Assembly (NCBI RefSeq): GCF_018588885.1
Contig: NZ_JAFFIW010000011.1
Location: 62,001-126,000 of the forward strand
DNA length: 64,000 nt
DNA from: Mesorhizobium sp. dw_380
Lineage (GTDB): Bacteria > Pseudomonadota > Alphaproteobacteria > Rhizobiales > Rhizobiaceae
Reading direction: 5' to 3'
Shown here: positions 35,416 through 44,113 of the stretch, piece by piece
Layout: each line of letters begins with the position of its first letter
Position numbering within the stretch: position 1 is the first letter of the stretch
Notes under the pieces: model-generated
What the model saw: the letters and a program-made list of their open reading frames with translations, nothing else
Databases searched by the model: none
What the model was told of the DNA's origin: nothing
Position numbers and translations under genes: made by a program

Positions 35416-36144
35416 TCAAAGGACGATTTCCACAGGACTGCCGATCGCGAGACCGAGCTCGCCGTCCGCGCGCCCTTGATTGACAGCGATCTCGGCAAGC
35501 CCGTTCGAGTTCTCGTACCAAAAGGCCGTGCCTGGCGGCCGATCGCTGAAGGTCGTCGCGCCCTCCAGCACGCGATCTGCTGCGGCGAGCCTTGCGCCTA
35601 CCGGCAGCCTGGCCGCCCTCAGGCCGGTCATGGCATTGCCGAAATGGTCGATATAGATGATCTCGGCGAGGTCCTCCGGCCAGTCTCTACGGCGATCTGC
35701 TTCATCCAGGCGCGGCTTGCCGGGCGGCACCTCACCGCGTGCCAGCATGGCTGCGACCGGGGCAAACAGGTCACGCCCGTGGAAGCTGGCAGACAGGCGC
35801 TCTGGCTTCCAGTCGATATCCCAGCTGGACGTCCCAGCCGCGCGGCGCTGGATCAGCTCGAACAGGCCGTTGCCAGGGCCGACATACCAGCGACCGTCGG
35901 CCTCGACAATGACGGACGGGCGCGTCCCTCCGACTCCTGGATCGACGACACAGAGAAAGACTGTTCCCGTAGGAAACCACTCCGCGTAGACCGCAAGCAG
36001 GTAGGCCGAAGCCCTGGGATTGCCGACCGGCGCATCGGAGAAGAGGTCGATCGCGGGAATGCCCGGCGCCATCTGGTGCAACACAGCCTTCATCTGACCC
36101 GCATAGGGGCCGTGCAAGCCGAAATCCGTGAAAAGGACAATCAT
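35416..36144 (-). CDS. SAM hydrolase (DUF62, S-adenosyl-L-methionine hydroxide adenosyltransferase)
   Basis: A 242-residue DUF62/SAM hydroxide adenosyltransferase, which splits SAM to adenosine and methionine. Hallmarks are the N-terminal FTDFGLHGPYAGQMKAVL, CVVDPGVGGTRPSVIVEADGRWYVGPGNGLFE and FHGRDLFAPVAAML; the C-terminal barrel contains YIDHFGNAMTGLRA and WYENSNGLAEIAVNQG. The ATG chosen overlaps the stop of the upstream MpaB-like gene as ATGA; the longer frame lies inside that gene. Its physiological role in bacteria is unsettled. Confidence 0.9.
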   Translation of the reverse strand: MIVLFTDFGLHGPYAGQMKAVLHQMAPGIPAIDLFSDAPVGNPRASAYLLAVYAEWFPTGTVFLCVVDPGVGGTRPSVIVEADGRWYVGPGNGLFELIQRRAAGTSSWDIDWKPERLSASFHGRDLFAPVAAMLARGEVPPGKPRLDEADRRRDWPEDLAEIIYIDHFGNAMTGLRAARLPVGARLAAADRVLEGATTFSDRPPGTAFWYENSNGLAEIAVNQGRADGELGLAIGSPVEIVL

Positions 36145-37091
36145 GGACGATCGCCGATCGCGCTGCGATGGACATACAAATAGTCGGCCGGAAGGCGCAT
36201 CCGCCGGCAGGCCTGAACGGCCGGGTTGGTTTCCATAACGAGGCGATCCGCCAAAGCCCCTGCCTGCCGGACTGCCTCGGCTTCCCAACTGTGCAAGCCG
36301 TGCCCGGTGAGCCCCAACTGCGCCTGCGTCCAACCAGGCACCAGATCAACGGCAGCCGCTACCAGGAGGTGCTGTGCCGGCCTCAGCGGCAGCGGCAGGA
36401 TAGGCACCGAACGCATGATCGCGAGAAATTCGAGCACAATGGCCGAGCGCTCCAGCCGTCCGGCTGCCGCATGGAACAGCGCTTCAAGCTCGGCTTCCGA
36501 TCCCGGTGCGCCTGTCGCGCCGAAAAGGCGCGCGGCGGGAACGCCCTCGGCATAACAGCGGTCGCGCTCCGATGCGGAGAGCTGCTGCACATAGGCGTGA
36601 TAAGCTTGGACAAAGCCGTATGCCGCCGTGCCCTGAACCCAGTTCAGAAGGTCGGGGTCATTGGCGCAATACGCCTCGCCCGACGATGTCACGCCTGCGA
36701 CCCGGTCGTGTATCCGCCGAACGCGGGCGATCATGGCCTCGGCCGTGGTGCGGGAACCGTAGATCGTCACCATGGCAGCGAGCCCCGTGCTGTGCAGTCG
36801 CCGAATTGGATTCAGACGGAAAGACGTATGCTCCCATACGCCGGCGCGCACCCGCGGTTCTGCAAGCTCCATGATCACGGCGGTGACGCCGCCGATGAAC
36901 AGTGAAAGCGGGTTCTTGAACACGCGCCACGAAACGGAGTCCGGCGATACCAGCGCGGCCTCGCCGATCGGTCGCGAGAAATCGATGTGAGGCCGGTCGC
37001 CAGGTTGCAGCACCGCCCGCGCTACCGCCTCGAGGAGGCCTTGCAACGGCCAAGGCAGGACGATCGGCGTGGTCATGGCAACGAGCGCCAT
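36141..37091 (-). CDS. MpaB-family (DUF2236) oxygenase-like protein
   Basis: A 316-residue DUF2236 protein. Family segments are the N-terminal WRVFKNPLSLFIGGVTAVIMELAEPRVRAGVWEHTSFRLNPIRRLHSTG, the GEAYCANDPDLLNWVQGTAAYGFVQAYHAYV region with the His residues proposed to bind haem, and AEGVPAARLFGATGAP. Related proteins include fungal MpaB and the latex-clearing protein group. It overlaps the SAM hydrolase gene by 4 bp, so the two are co-translated; the reason is not known. A second ATG five codons in is equally possible as start. Confidence 0.8.
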   Translation of the reverse strand: MALVAMTTPIVLPWPLQGLLEAVARAVLQPGDRPHIDFSRPIGEAALVSPDSVSWRVFKNPLSLFIGGVTAVIMELAEPRVRAGVWEHTSFRLNPIRRLHSTGLAAMVTIYGSRTTAEAMIARVRRIHDRVAGVTSSGEAYCANDPDLLNWVQGTAAYGFVQAYHAYVQQLSASERDRCYAEGVPAARLFGATGAPGSEAELEALFHAAAGRLERSAIVLEFLAIMRSVPILPLPLRPAQHLLVAAAVDLVPGWTQAQLGLTGHGLHSWEAEAVRQAGALADRLVMETNPAVQACRRMRLPADYLYVHRSAIGDRP

Positions 37092-37358
37092 TCACAAGAA
37101 ACGCGTGCTTCCGAACTGCGAAGTTGGGCCGCTGGACGCACTTGGCGAAACTACGGTCACTTTCTGCGATGCTCGATCGCACACCGTAGCTCAATTGGAT
37201 GATAATGCCCACCCCGAGCGGACGCTGCGCAAGCCGAGCGATTAATGCTCGCCGATCATTGGTGTAGTGAGCCCGGGCTTTTTCTGTGCAGCCTTGCGAA
37301 GGGATGGATGAAAATCTCTTGGAGCGGCTTCGGTGTTCAACGCCGATTTGAAACCAGT

Positions 37359-38459
37359 TCACATTGTTGGCCAGGAGAGCGCAAGCCTCCCCTCTGGCGC
37401 AGTCCCAACGCACGTACCAAACTGCCGGCTTTCTCGGTCCAGGGTCTGCTGCAACCAGGCAACGTCCCTGTTCGCCGCCTGGATGAGTTGGAACCGGCGG
37501 ATCTGGAGGGGCACCAGTTCGAGCGCGACCAGATCGCTTCCAGGTCCAAGGTCAGCGATGTACATCAGGGCGAGCTCGGGCCGAAATTCCCCGTGGCCTT
37601 TGATGCCTTCATAGTCATTCAGGAAGTCGCCGCAGCCATACAGAATAAGGCGGTTCTTGTACACTTCGATGGATTTGGCATGATGCGATGAATGGCCGTG
37701 AACGATGGATATGTCCGCCCTGTCGATGAGTTCGTGGGCGAACCACCTTTGCTCCTCCGGGATGTCATAGCCCCAGTTTGGTCCCCAATGAAGGGAGACC
37801 ACAACCACGTCATTTTCTCGTCGGACAGCGGCCACAAGATCGGCGATCGCTGCGACAGTCGCATCGGAAAGCGCAGGTAGAAAGTTCACTCCGGCCCGGT
37901 CATGCGTCGCCGCCCAATGTCGAGGGACGCCGCTCGTCTTCGAGGCGAACGAAAAAACAAGTGCGCGCCCTGCGTCGGTGTCTGCCAAAATCGCCGGGGC
38001 GCTTGCCTGGGCGGCATTGCGCCCCGCGCCTGCGGTCTTGATTTGCAAACGCTCGAGCGTCGCCAGGGTCTCCAGCAGCCCAGCGCGCCCCCAATCAAGA
38101 ACGTGATTGTTACCGAGCAGGCAGCAGTCGACCCCCGCGGCAACGAGGCAGTCGGCGTTCTCGGGGCTCATCCTGTAGTTGATGCCTTTGGCGACATAGG
38201 TTTCGCAGCGCGTAATGCTGGTCTCGAGATTTATGATGCTCGCGTCCGGCCGAGCCCGCTCCAATTCTTGCAGCGCAGCGCCCCAGATGTAGGGGAAGTC
38301 GACCGGCGTCGGTATCGGTTGGTTCGCAGCCTCCGCCATCCGGACGTAGTCTATGGCCGATTGCACATAGCGCTCGTGAAGACGAGGGTCACACGGATGT
38401 GGAAGCGCCTGGTCTATGCCTCGCCCCGTCATCACATCGCCACAGAGAAAGATCCGCAT
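37359..38459 (-). CDS. CapA-type metallophosphatase-fold protein (PGA_cap)
   Basis: A 366-residue protein of the CapA/PgsA family with a calcineurin-like fold. Metal-binding segments are visible: FLCGDVMTGRGID at the N-terminus, IINLETSIT, LGNNHVLDWGR, VVSLHWGPNWGYD and IVHGHSSHHAKSIEVYKNRLILYGCGDFLNDYEG. There is no signal peptide, so it is probably cytosolic, unlike the capsule-synthesis CapA of Bacillus. I chose the ATG at MRIFLCGD over a GTG three codons earlier. No capsule or polyglutamate genes are nearby. The flanks are non-coding. Confidence 0.85.
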   Translation of the reverse strand: MRIFLCGDVMTGRGIDQALPHPCDPRLHERYVQSAIDYVRMAEAANQPIPTPVDFPYIWGAALQELERARPDASIINLETSITRCETYVAKGINYRMSPENADCLVAAGVDCCLLGNNHVLDWGRAGLLETLATLERLQIKTAGAGRNAAQASAPAILADTDAGRALVFSFASKTSGVPRHWAATHDRAGVNFLPALSDATVAAIADLVAAVRRENDVVVVSLHWGPNWGYDIPEEQRWFAHELIDRADISIVHGHSSHHAKSIEVYKNRLILYGCGDFLNDYEGIKGHGEFRPELALMYIADLGPGSDLVALELVPLQIRRFQLIQAANRDVAWLQQTLDRESRQFGTCVGTAPEGRLALSWPTM

Positions 38460-38551
38460 GACGCGCACCAGCCGGGCCTATCACGATCAGTCATGCCGCT
38501 CATGACCCGCAGGCCTTCCTCAATTGCCAAAGTTCACACGAGCGAAGACCA

Positions 38552-39008
38552 TCACCGCCCATATACTCCGACGAGAACCGCCTCGGCGAGGAGATGCTTG
38601 CGCGATTCTCGTTCGACCGTCTGACACGATGGGTCGTTGCCAAGCGGCAGGTGATCAATCGACAGCGCACGCAACCGGAAGTGATAGCTGTGTCGGCCGT
38701 GACGATGCGGGGGCAGGGACCACCGTAACCTGGTCGCCGGAAATCGCTGGTTGCCTGCTTGAAGCCTTGCTTGCCGGCGTGCTGGGCGGCGCCTTCGGCC
38801 AACCCTACACAATCGGCCGTAATGTCATAGGCCGCCCAGTGATGCCAGATCCTCGCCGGAGCGTCTGGATCATCGCAGAGAAGGACAAAGCTGGCGGTTC
38901 CGGCCGGAGCGCCAGTCCAGCCGAGGGGAGGGAACGATCCTCACCGCCGCAAGTGAAGCGCTGCGGGATCGTCGTACCGTTCGCAAAGCTGCTTGAACTG
39001 AGCTGCAT
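38552..39008 (-). pseudogene. YbhB/YbcL (Raf-kinase-inhibitor/PEBP-like) gene, frameshifted
   Basis: The start MQLSSSSFANGTTIPQRFTCGGEDRS is a normal YbhB N-terminus, but the frame then degrades. The middle of the family appears in a second frame (AEGAAQHAGKQGFKQATSDFRRPGYGGPCP), and the C-terminal part in a third (YHFRLRALSIDHLPLG and HLLAEAVLVGVYGR). At least two frameshifts make the gene non-functional. Together with the flanking DNA up to nuoH, where I see nothing else, it fills the 0.9-kb gap after the CapA-like gene. Confidence 0.85.
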
Positions 39009-39376
39009 GGGTCGCCCCTTACGCCGTTGCCGCGCCGCGCAACACTCAGCCCCAAAACGCCAGGTGCCAGGCAAAACTAGTAGGAAGCGCGGGCGTCGCC
39101 TCGAGGCTGCGTTCCGACATGAGCGTCACGGTTGATCGGGTGCAAGGATATGCGCTGTATCGAAAATGTACGAGACAATATTGAATGGCAGTTCGCTTCG
39201 CCCTGCCGTCTCGTCTACACGCCGCGCCGAACGCATCGTAGCCAGCGATGGCAAGGCTGTGATACCATTGCACAGGTTGCGCCACGGTCGGCAATTGCCA
39301 CGCCCGCGCAGCGTGACCACTGCGCAGTGCTAATCGGGTCGCGGGTCTCGTCCCGTTGAACGAGTGGCCTCGGATC

Positions 39377-40363
39377 ATGGAACTCGTCGTTGCTCTTGGG
39401 CTGATCGTCTTCAAGGTCGCGTTGCTGATTGCGATCTTGCTGCTGCTGCCCTTGCCGCTGACCTGGCTGGAACGCAAGATCGCGGGGCACATGCAGCAGA
39501 GGATGGGGCCGATGCGTGTGGGATGGCATGGGCTGCTGCAGCCGGTGGCGGACGGGGTCAAGCTCTTGACCAAAGAGGACCACATCCCGGCCGAGGCCGA
39601 CCGCTTCCTGTTCAAACTGGCGCCAATCCTGGCGCTCGCCCCGCCCTTCGTGGTGTTCGTCGCGGTCCCCTTCGGCGAATCCGTATCGGTCCTCGGCACC
39701 GAGATCACTCTCTACGTCTCCAACATGAACGTCGCGCTGCTTTTCGTCTTTGCGGTGATCGGGATCGAGGTCTATGGCGTCATCTTCGGCGGCTGGGCAG
39801 CGAACAGCAAATACGCTGTTCTGGGCAGTCTCAGGACCTGCGCGCAGATGATCAGCTACGAGATCCCGATGGGGTTCGCGGTCATCGGCGTGGTCATGCT
39901 GGCGCAATCCATGAGCCTGCTCGATATCGTGCGGGCGCAAGCCAATGTCTGGAACATCGTCTACCAACCGGTCGGGTTCTTCGTGTTCTTCGTTGCCGGG
40001 CTGGCCGAATCGCAGCGCATTCCCTTCGACCTGGCGGAAGCGGAAGGCGACTTGGGGGCCGGGTTCCATACCGAATACAGCGGTATCCGCTTTGCGTTCT
40101 TCATGGTCAGTGAATACGCCATCATGCTTCTGACGTCGGTCCTGGCGGTGATCCTGTTCTTCGGCGGCTGGAACGGCGTGCTGGTCCCGTTGCCACCGCT
40201 CGTCTGGTTCGGGCTCAAGGTCGCGTTCTTCGTCTATGTGTTTATCTGGTTCCGCTTCACTTTCCCGCGCTATCGCTACGACCAACTGATGGCGATCGGG
40301 TGGAAAGTCTTGCTTCCTCTGTCAATGGCGAACATAATCATAACCGGTGTTGCTTTCCTCTAG
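39377..40363 (+). CDS. nuoH: NADH-quinone oxidoreductase subunit H
   Basis: A 328-residue membrane subunit at the quinone site of complex I, with eight membrane segments. The conserved parts LTWLERKIAGHMQQRMGPMRVGWHGLLQPVADGVKLLTKED, EVYGVIFGGWAANSKYAVLGSLRTCAQMISYEI and AESQRIPFDLAEAEGDLGAGFHTEYSG are intact. The ATG was preferred over a TTG seven codons upstream. It is separated from the main nuo cluster and transcribed toward it, followed by nuoI and a CBS protein. No second nuoH is present in the window. Confidence 0.95.
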   Translation: MELVVALGLIVFKVALLIAILLLLPLPLTWLERKIAGHMQQRMGPMRVGWHGLLQPVADGVKLLTKEDHIPAEADRFLFKLAPILALAPPFVVFVAVPFGESVSVLGTEITLYVSNMNVALLFVFAVIGIEVYGVIFGGWAANSKYAVLGSLRTCAQMISYEIPMGFAVIGVVMLAQSMSLLDIVRAQANVWNIVYQPVGFFVFFVAGLAESQRIPFDLAEAEGDLGAGFHTEYSGIRFAFFMVSEYAIMLLTSVLAVILFFGGWNGVLVPLPPLVWFGLKVAFFVYVFIWFRFTFPRYRYDQLMAIGWKVLLPLSMANIIITGVAFL

Positions 40364-40382
40364 GGGCTGCAACGAGGCGACG

Positions 40383-40949
40383 ATGTCGCGCGCACTGGAC
40401 AGAACTGGAATATGGATCGGCTGGGCGTTCTTCGCCGATCTGGCGAACGCCTTGGCGCTGACCTTCGGCTACATGTTCTCCAGACCCGTGACCATGCAGT
40501 ATCCTGACAAGGAAAAATGGTTGCCCTATTCGCGTTACCGCGGGCATCACTTCCTGAAGCGCGACGAAGAGGGCGAGATCAAATGCGTAGCCTGCGAGCT
40601 CTGCGCGCGGATCTGTCCCTGCGACTGCATCGAAGTCATCCCCTACGAGGACGAGAAGGGCAACCGACGCCCGGCAAAATTCGAGATCGACATGGCCCGA
40701 TGCCTATTCTGCGGGCTGTGCGAAGACGCCTGTCCGGCGGACGCGATCGCGCTTGGCCAACAGTACGAGTTCTCGAGTTTTTCCTCGAGTGACCTGGTGA
40801 TCGGGCGCGACGATCTGCTCGGCAAGCCGGGCAAGGCGATGACCGGCGGCGGCGTGGTCGCTGCACATCTGAACACCGAGCAGGACGTGCTGGTCGAGAC
40901 GAGCGAGCCGCAGGGGTACAACTGGTGGCGGAATATCCGACGAACGTGA
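40383..40949 (+). CDS. nuoI: NADH-quinone oxidoreductase subunit I
   Basis: A 188-residue subunit carrying clusters N6a and N6b. Two 8-Fe ferredoxin motifs are intact: CVACELCARICPCDCIEV and CLFCGLCEDACPADAI. The N-terminal amphipathic segment anchors the protein to the membrane arm. The first motif reads CPCDCI instead of the more usual CPAQAI, an extra cysteine. It starts 19 bp after nuoH. Confidence 0.95.
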   Translation: MSRALDRTGIWIGWAFFADLANALALTFGYMFSRPVTMQYPDKEKWLPYSRYRGHHFLKRDEEGEIKCVACELCARICPCDCIEVIPYEDEKGNRRPAKFEIDMARCLFCGLCEDACPADAIALGQQYEFSSFSSSDLVIGRDDLLGKPGKAMTGGGVVAAHLNTEQDVLVETSEPQGYNWWRNIRRT

Positions 40950-40994
40950 AGGCGCGCCAGCTGGCAAGCCGGAGCGCGCAGACAGGAGGCTCAA

Positions 40995-41435
40995 ATGCTG
41001 GTCTGCCAAATCTTGAAGACCAAGGCTCCCGAGGTCATCTCGGTCACTCCAAGTCAGACGATGGTGGAAGTGCTACGGCTGTTTCGGGAGAACAACATCG
41101 GCTTCGTGGTCGTCAGCCGTTTCCCCGGGCAGTGCCTGGGCACGCTTTCGGAGCGGGACTGCTGCAATGCGGTGGCTGAATACGGAACCGAGGCGCCCTT
41201 GATGCGGGTCGCCGACATCATGAACCGCAGTGTGGCGACCTGTTCGACACAGGATTTGCTGCCTTCGGTGATGGCGACCATGACCAAACGGCGTACGCGC
41301 CATGTGCTGGTCATGGATGGCGGCGCTACTGTCGGCGTGGTGAGCATCGGCGACGTGGTCAAGCACCGGCTCGACGAATTGATGAGCAACGAGCAAGTGC
41401 TGTACGATTACATTGCCGGGACCGGCTATCACTGA
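40995..41435 (+). CDS. CBS-domain-pair protein
   Basis: A 146-residue protein consisting of two CBS domains. The first is in VISVTPSQTMVEVLRLFRENNIGFVVV and LGTLSERDCCNAV, the second in MNRSVATCSTQDLLPSVMATMTKRRTRHVLVM and GVVSIGDVVKHRLDEL. CBS pairs bind adenine nucleotides. Standing 45 bp after nuoI in the same transcription unit, it may sense adenylate or NAD(H) state for complex I, but this is inference. Related stand-alone CBS proteins are common in Rhizobiales outside nuo clusters. Confidence 0.85.
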   Translation: MLVCQILKTKAPEVISVTPSQTMVEVLRLFRENNIGFVVVSRFPGQCLGTLSERDCCNAVAEYGTEAPLMRVADIMNRSVATCSTQDLLPSVMATMTKRRTRHVLVMDGGATVGVVSIGDVVKHRLDELMSNEQVLYDYIAGTGYH

Positions 41436-41491
41436 CGACACCGGCTCAAGGCGCCGGATCAGGGCGGGCTGCACGGGGAACCCGGGATGCC

Positions 41492-44080
41492 TCAGATCGG
41501 ATTGTCGGGCCGCGCCTCGGCCCCGGCGACAGTGGCGATCTCGAAAGCGGCGTGCGCCATTTCAACTTCCACCGGACATGGGTATTCGCCCCGCCGCATC
41601 AGGCTGTTGAGACGCAGGGATCTGTAGTTCTCGGGAACGAACACGAGGCCCCTGGGAAAACGCTTGTTGACCTTGAGCTTCGCCGTCAGCTCGCCCTGGG
41701 CGGACCGCACGACCACCTGATCGCCATCCGCAAGGCCAAGCTGCGTTGCATCCGGCGCGCTCATCTCGACATACGGGTCATCCGCGACCGTATTCAGGAT
41801 CTCCGAGAGCTCGGAAAGATATCCGTTGTGGAACAGGCAGTTGCCTGTGACCAGCATGAGCCGGTCGGCTGCAATGGGGGCAGGCGGGAGGGCGAAGAAC
41901 TCGCCAACCGGTGGCGCAGGGGTCGCCTTCGTGAATGCTCCGTCGGCGCCAAGCCCGTCCTGCGTCAATCCTTCGTAGGCCGGAACCAGCCGGGCGATCT
42001 CGCCGAAGATTTCGCCTTGGATCGTCGGCCGCAACGCCTGGCCGCGAAGCGCCGCTACGAAGTCGAATATCGCCAGATTGTCCCGCGCCTCGAGGGCGGG
42101 TTCGCGGAACTTGCAGACCTTCTGGGTGCGGCCTTCGTTGTTGGTGAACGTGCCGGATTCCTCGCCATAACTCGCCGCGGGCAGCACGACATCCGCCAGG
42201 CTCGCCGTATCCGTTAGGAACGCGTCCTGCACGATCAGGAGATCGGCGGCACGAAGCGCCCGCTGCACGAATCCCCGGTCGGGATAGGACATCAGGGGGT
42301 CGCTTCCGACGATATAGAGCGCGCCCATTCGCTTCCTGTCACAGAGCTCCAGCATGGCGTCGAGATCCACGCCCGGTTCAGGCGGGATTTCGGCGCCCCA
42401 GGCTCGTTCGAGAGTTGCGCGCGCCGCATCATTGGCGAGCGCCCACAGCCCGGGCAGCGCCGTCGGCAGAACGCCCATGTCCCAGGCACCCAGTTGATTG
42501 GCACGATCGAAGAGGAACTGCATCGCCGGGCCCTTGCCGAGTGCGCGCAGAACCTGCAAAAGGTTGTTGAGCTGCTGCAACGTCGCGCGCGCTAGCGGCG
42601 ATCTCAAGAGGTCGGCGCTGACAAGCACGGTGACGCTCCGGCCTTCCAACAGCGCTGAGGCCAGACGGTCCGGACCGTCACTGTCGGTGGCCGCTGCCGG
42701 CCGGCCGGTTTTCGCGCCCATGTCCGCAAAGACATCGCCCGGCAATGCCTGACCAGCCGCCCCCAGTCCGCTCACCACCGCGGCAAGGCCCTGAGCCTCA
42801 CCGCCCGGCGGCACGCGAACGACCACCCGCGCATCCGCGTCCAGGCGGGATGGCCTCGCCGAGAGCATGAATAAGCCGGTCTGTCGCCGCCGTGCACAAT
42901 CTCGCAGCAGATATTCGGTGACTGGGTTTTCGTCCGTCACGTTGCCACCGACGACAAGCACACAGTCGTTGCCGATCACCTCCTCCAGCGGCGCGCGGGT
43001 GTAGAAGGCGGCCACCAACGGGCCGAGCGCATCAAAGGGCGTGGACCAGCGCGAGGAGCAGTCGATATTGTTGGTCCGGAATGCCGTCCGCATCAGCTTC
43101 TGGAACTGATAAAGCACCTCGTTGGGCAGGCGCGGCGAGGCCAGCCCGCCCGCAGCCTTGCTGGCGACGGACGACAGCCGCCGGCGGAGGTAGTCCCCCG
43201 CTTCGTCCCAGGAAGCCGGAACCAGGAGCCCGTCACGACGGATCATCGGCCGCTTGATCCGGTCCTGACTCCCGACGAAGTCGAGGCCGAAGCGCCCGCG
43301 CACGCAGAGCGTTTCTCGGTTTATGCCGTGCTCCACCTTCGAGCGGACCCGCATGAATTCGCCCTTGCGCGCGCCGACGGTCAGTTGGCAGCCGGTGCCG
43401 CAATGCGGGCAGACCGTGTCGGTCTCGACCAGATCCCAGGGTCGCGCCTTGTAGCGATAGGGGAAGCTCATCAGCGCGCCGACCGGGCAGACCTCGACGC
43501 AATTGCCGCATTGATCGCAACTCGCGAGACTGCCCTCGAAGCCAGTGACGGCGGTATCCATGCCTTTTTCAACGGTGCCCAAGGCGACCGCGCCGACGAC
43601 TTCTTCGCACATCCGGACGCAGCGCTGGCACTGGATGCAGCGGTTGACGTTCATGATGATGACCGGGCTGAGACGGATGTCCTCGGAGTGGAACACGCGC
43701 TTGGCATCGCGGAACCGGCTTGTGCGGGGCCCGTATGCCATCACCATGTCTTGCAGCTCGCACTCGCCACCCTTGTCGCAGATCGGGCAGTCGAGAGGGT
43801 GGTTGGCGAGCAGCATGTCGAGCATGGAAGAGCGCGTTTCGTCGATCAGTTGCGTGTTCGTCCGCACCACCATGCCGTCGGTGACCGCGGTGGCGCAAGA
43901 AGGCTGTAGCCGCCGCTGTCCCTCAATCTCCACCAGGCACATGCGGCAGGAGGCCAGCGCCGGCAGCCGCTTCAGATAGCAGAAGGTCGGGATTTTGATG
44001 CCCAAACGCTCGGCGGCCTGCAGCACCGTAGAGCCTGCCTCCACTTCCAGCGTTCGTTCATCGATTGTCACGCTAACCAT
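41492..44080 (-). CDS. nuoG: NADH-quinone oxidoreductase subunit G
   Basis: An 862-residue iron-sulfur subunit of the NADH module. The N-terminus holds the 2Fe-2S site (CYLKRLPALASCRMCLVE, later a Cys at QPSC) and the HxxxCxxC site of N5 (HPLDCPICDKGGEC). The N4 ligands follow in CIQCQRCVRMC and CDQCGNCVEVCP. The CPHCGTGC motif for the extra N7 cluster is present, as in E. coli-type subunits. The rest is the formate-dehydrogenase-like domain. It is the last gene of the minus-strand nuo cluster, convergent with the CBS gene, only 56 bp away. Confidence 0.93.
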   Translation of the reverse strand: MVSVTIDERTLEVEAGSTVLQAAERLGIKIPTFCYLKRLPALASCRMCLVEIEGQRRLQPSCATAVTDGMVVRTNTQLIDETRSSMLDMLLANHPLDCPICDKGGECELQDMVMAYGPRTSRFRDAKRVFHSEDIRLSPVIIMNVNRCIQCQRCVRMCEEVVGAVALGTVEKGMDTAVTGFEGSLASCDQCGNCVEVCPVGALMSFPYRYKARPWDLVETDTVCPHCGTGCQLTVGARKGEFMRVRSKVEHGINRETLCVRGRFGLDFVGSQDRIKRPMIRRDGLLVPASWDEAGDYLRRRLSSVASKAAGGLASPRLPNEVLYQFQKLMRTAFRTNNIDCSSRWSTPFDALGPLVAAFYTRAPLEEVIGNDCVLVVGGNVTDENPVTEYLLRDCARRRQTGLFMLSARPSRLDADARVVVRVPPGGEAQGLAAVVSGLGAAGQALPGDVFADMGAKTGRPAAATDSDGPDRLASALLEGRSVTVLVSADLLRSPLARATLQQLNNLLQVLRALGKGPAMQFLFDRANQLGAWDMGVLPTALPGLWALANDAARATLERAWGAEIPPEPGVDLDAMLELCDRKRMGALYIVGSDPLMSYPDRGFVQRALRAADLLIVQDAFLTDTASLADVVLPAASYGEESGTFTNNEGRTQKVCKFREPALEARDNLAIFDFVAALRGQALRPTIQGEIFGEIARLVPAYEGLTQDGLGADGAFTKATPAPPVGEFFALPPAPIAADRLMLVTGNCLFHNGYLSELSEILNTVADDPYVEMSAPDATQLGLADGDQVVVRSAQGELTAKLKVNKRFPRGLVFVPENYRSLRLNSLMRRGEYPCPVEVEMAHAAFEIATVAGAEARPDNPI

Positions 44081-44113
44081 GGCTTTCCTTACGGTCCTCT
44101 CGCTGCGTCCTCC

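Noticed and set aside
37180..37260. tRNA-like D-arm sequence (TAGCTCAATTGGAT) near 37187
   Set aside because: No acceptor stem, anticodon arm or T-arm of the right spacing can be built around it.
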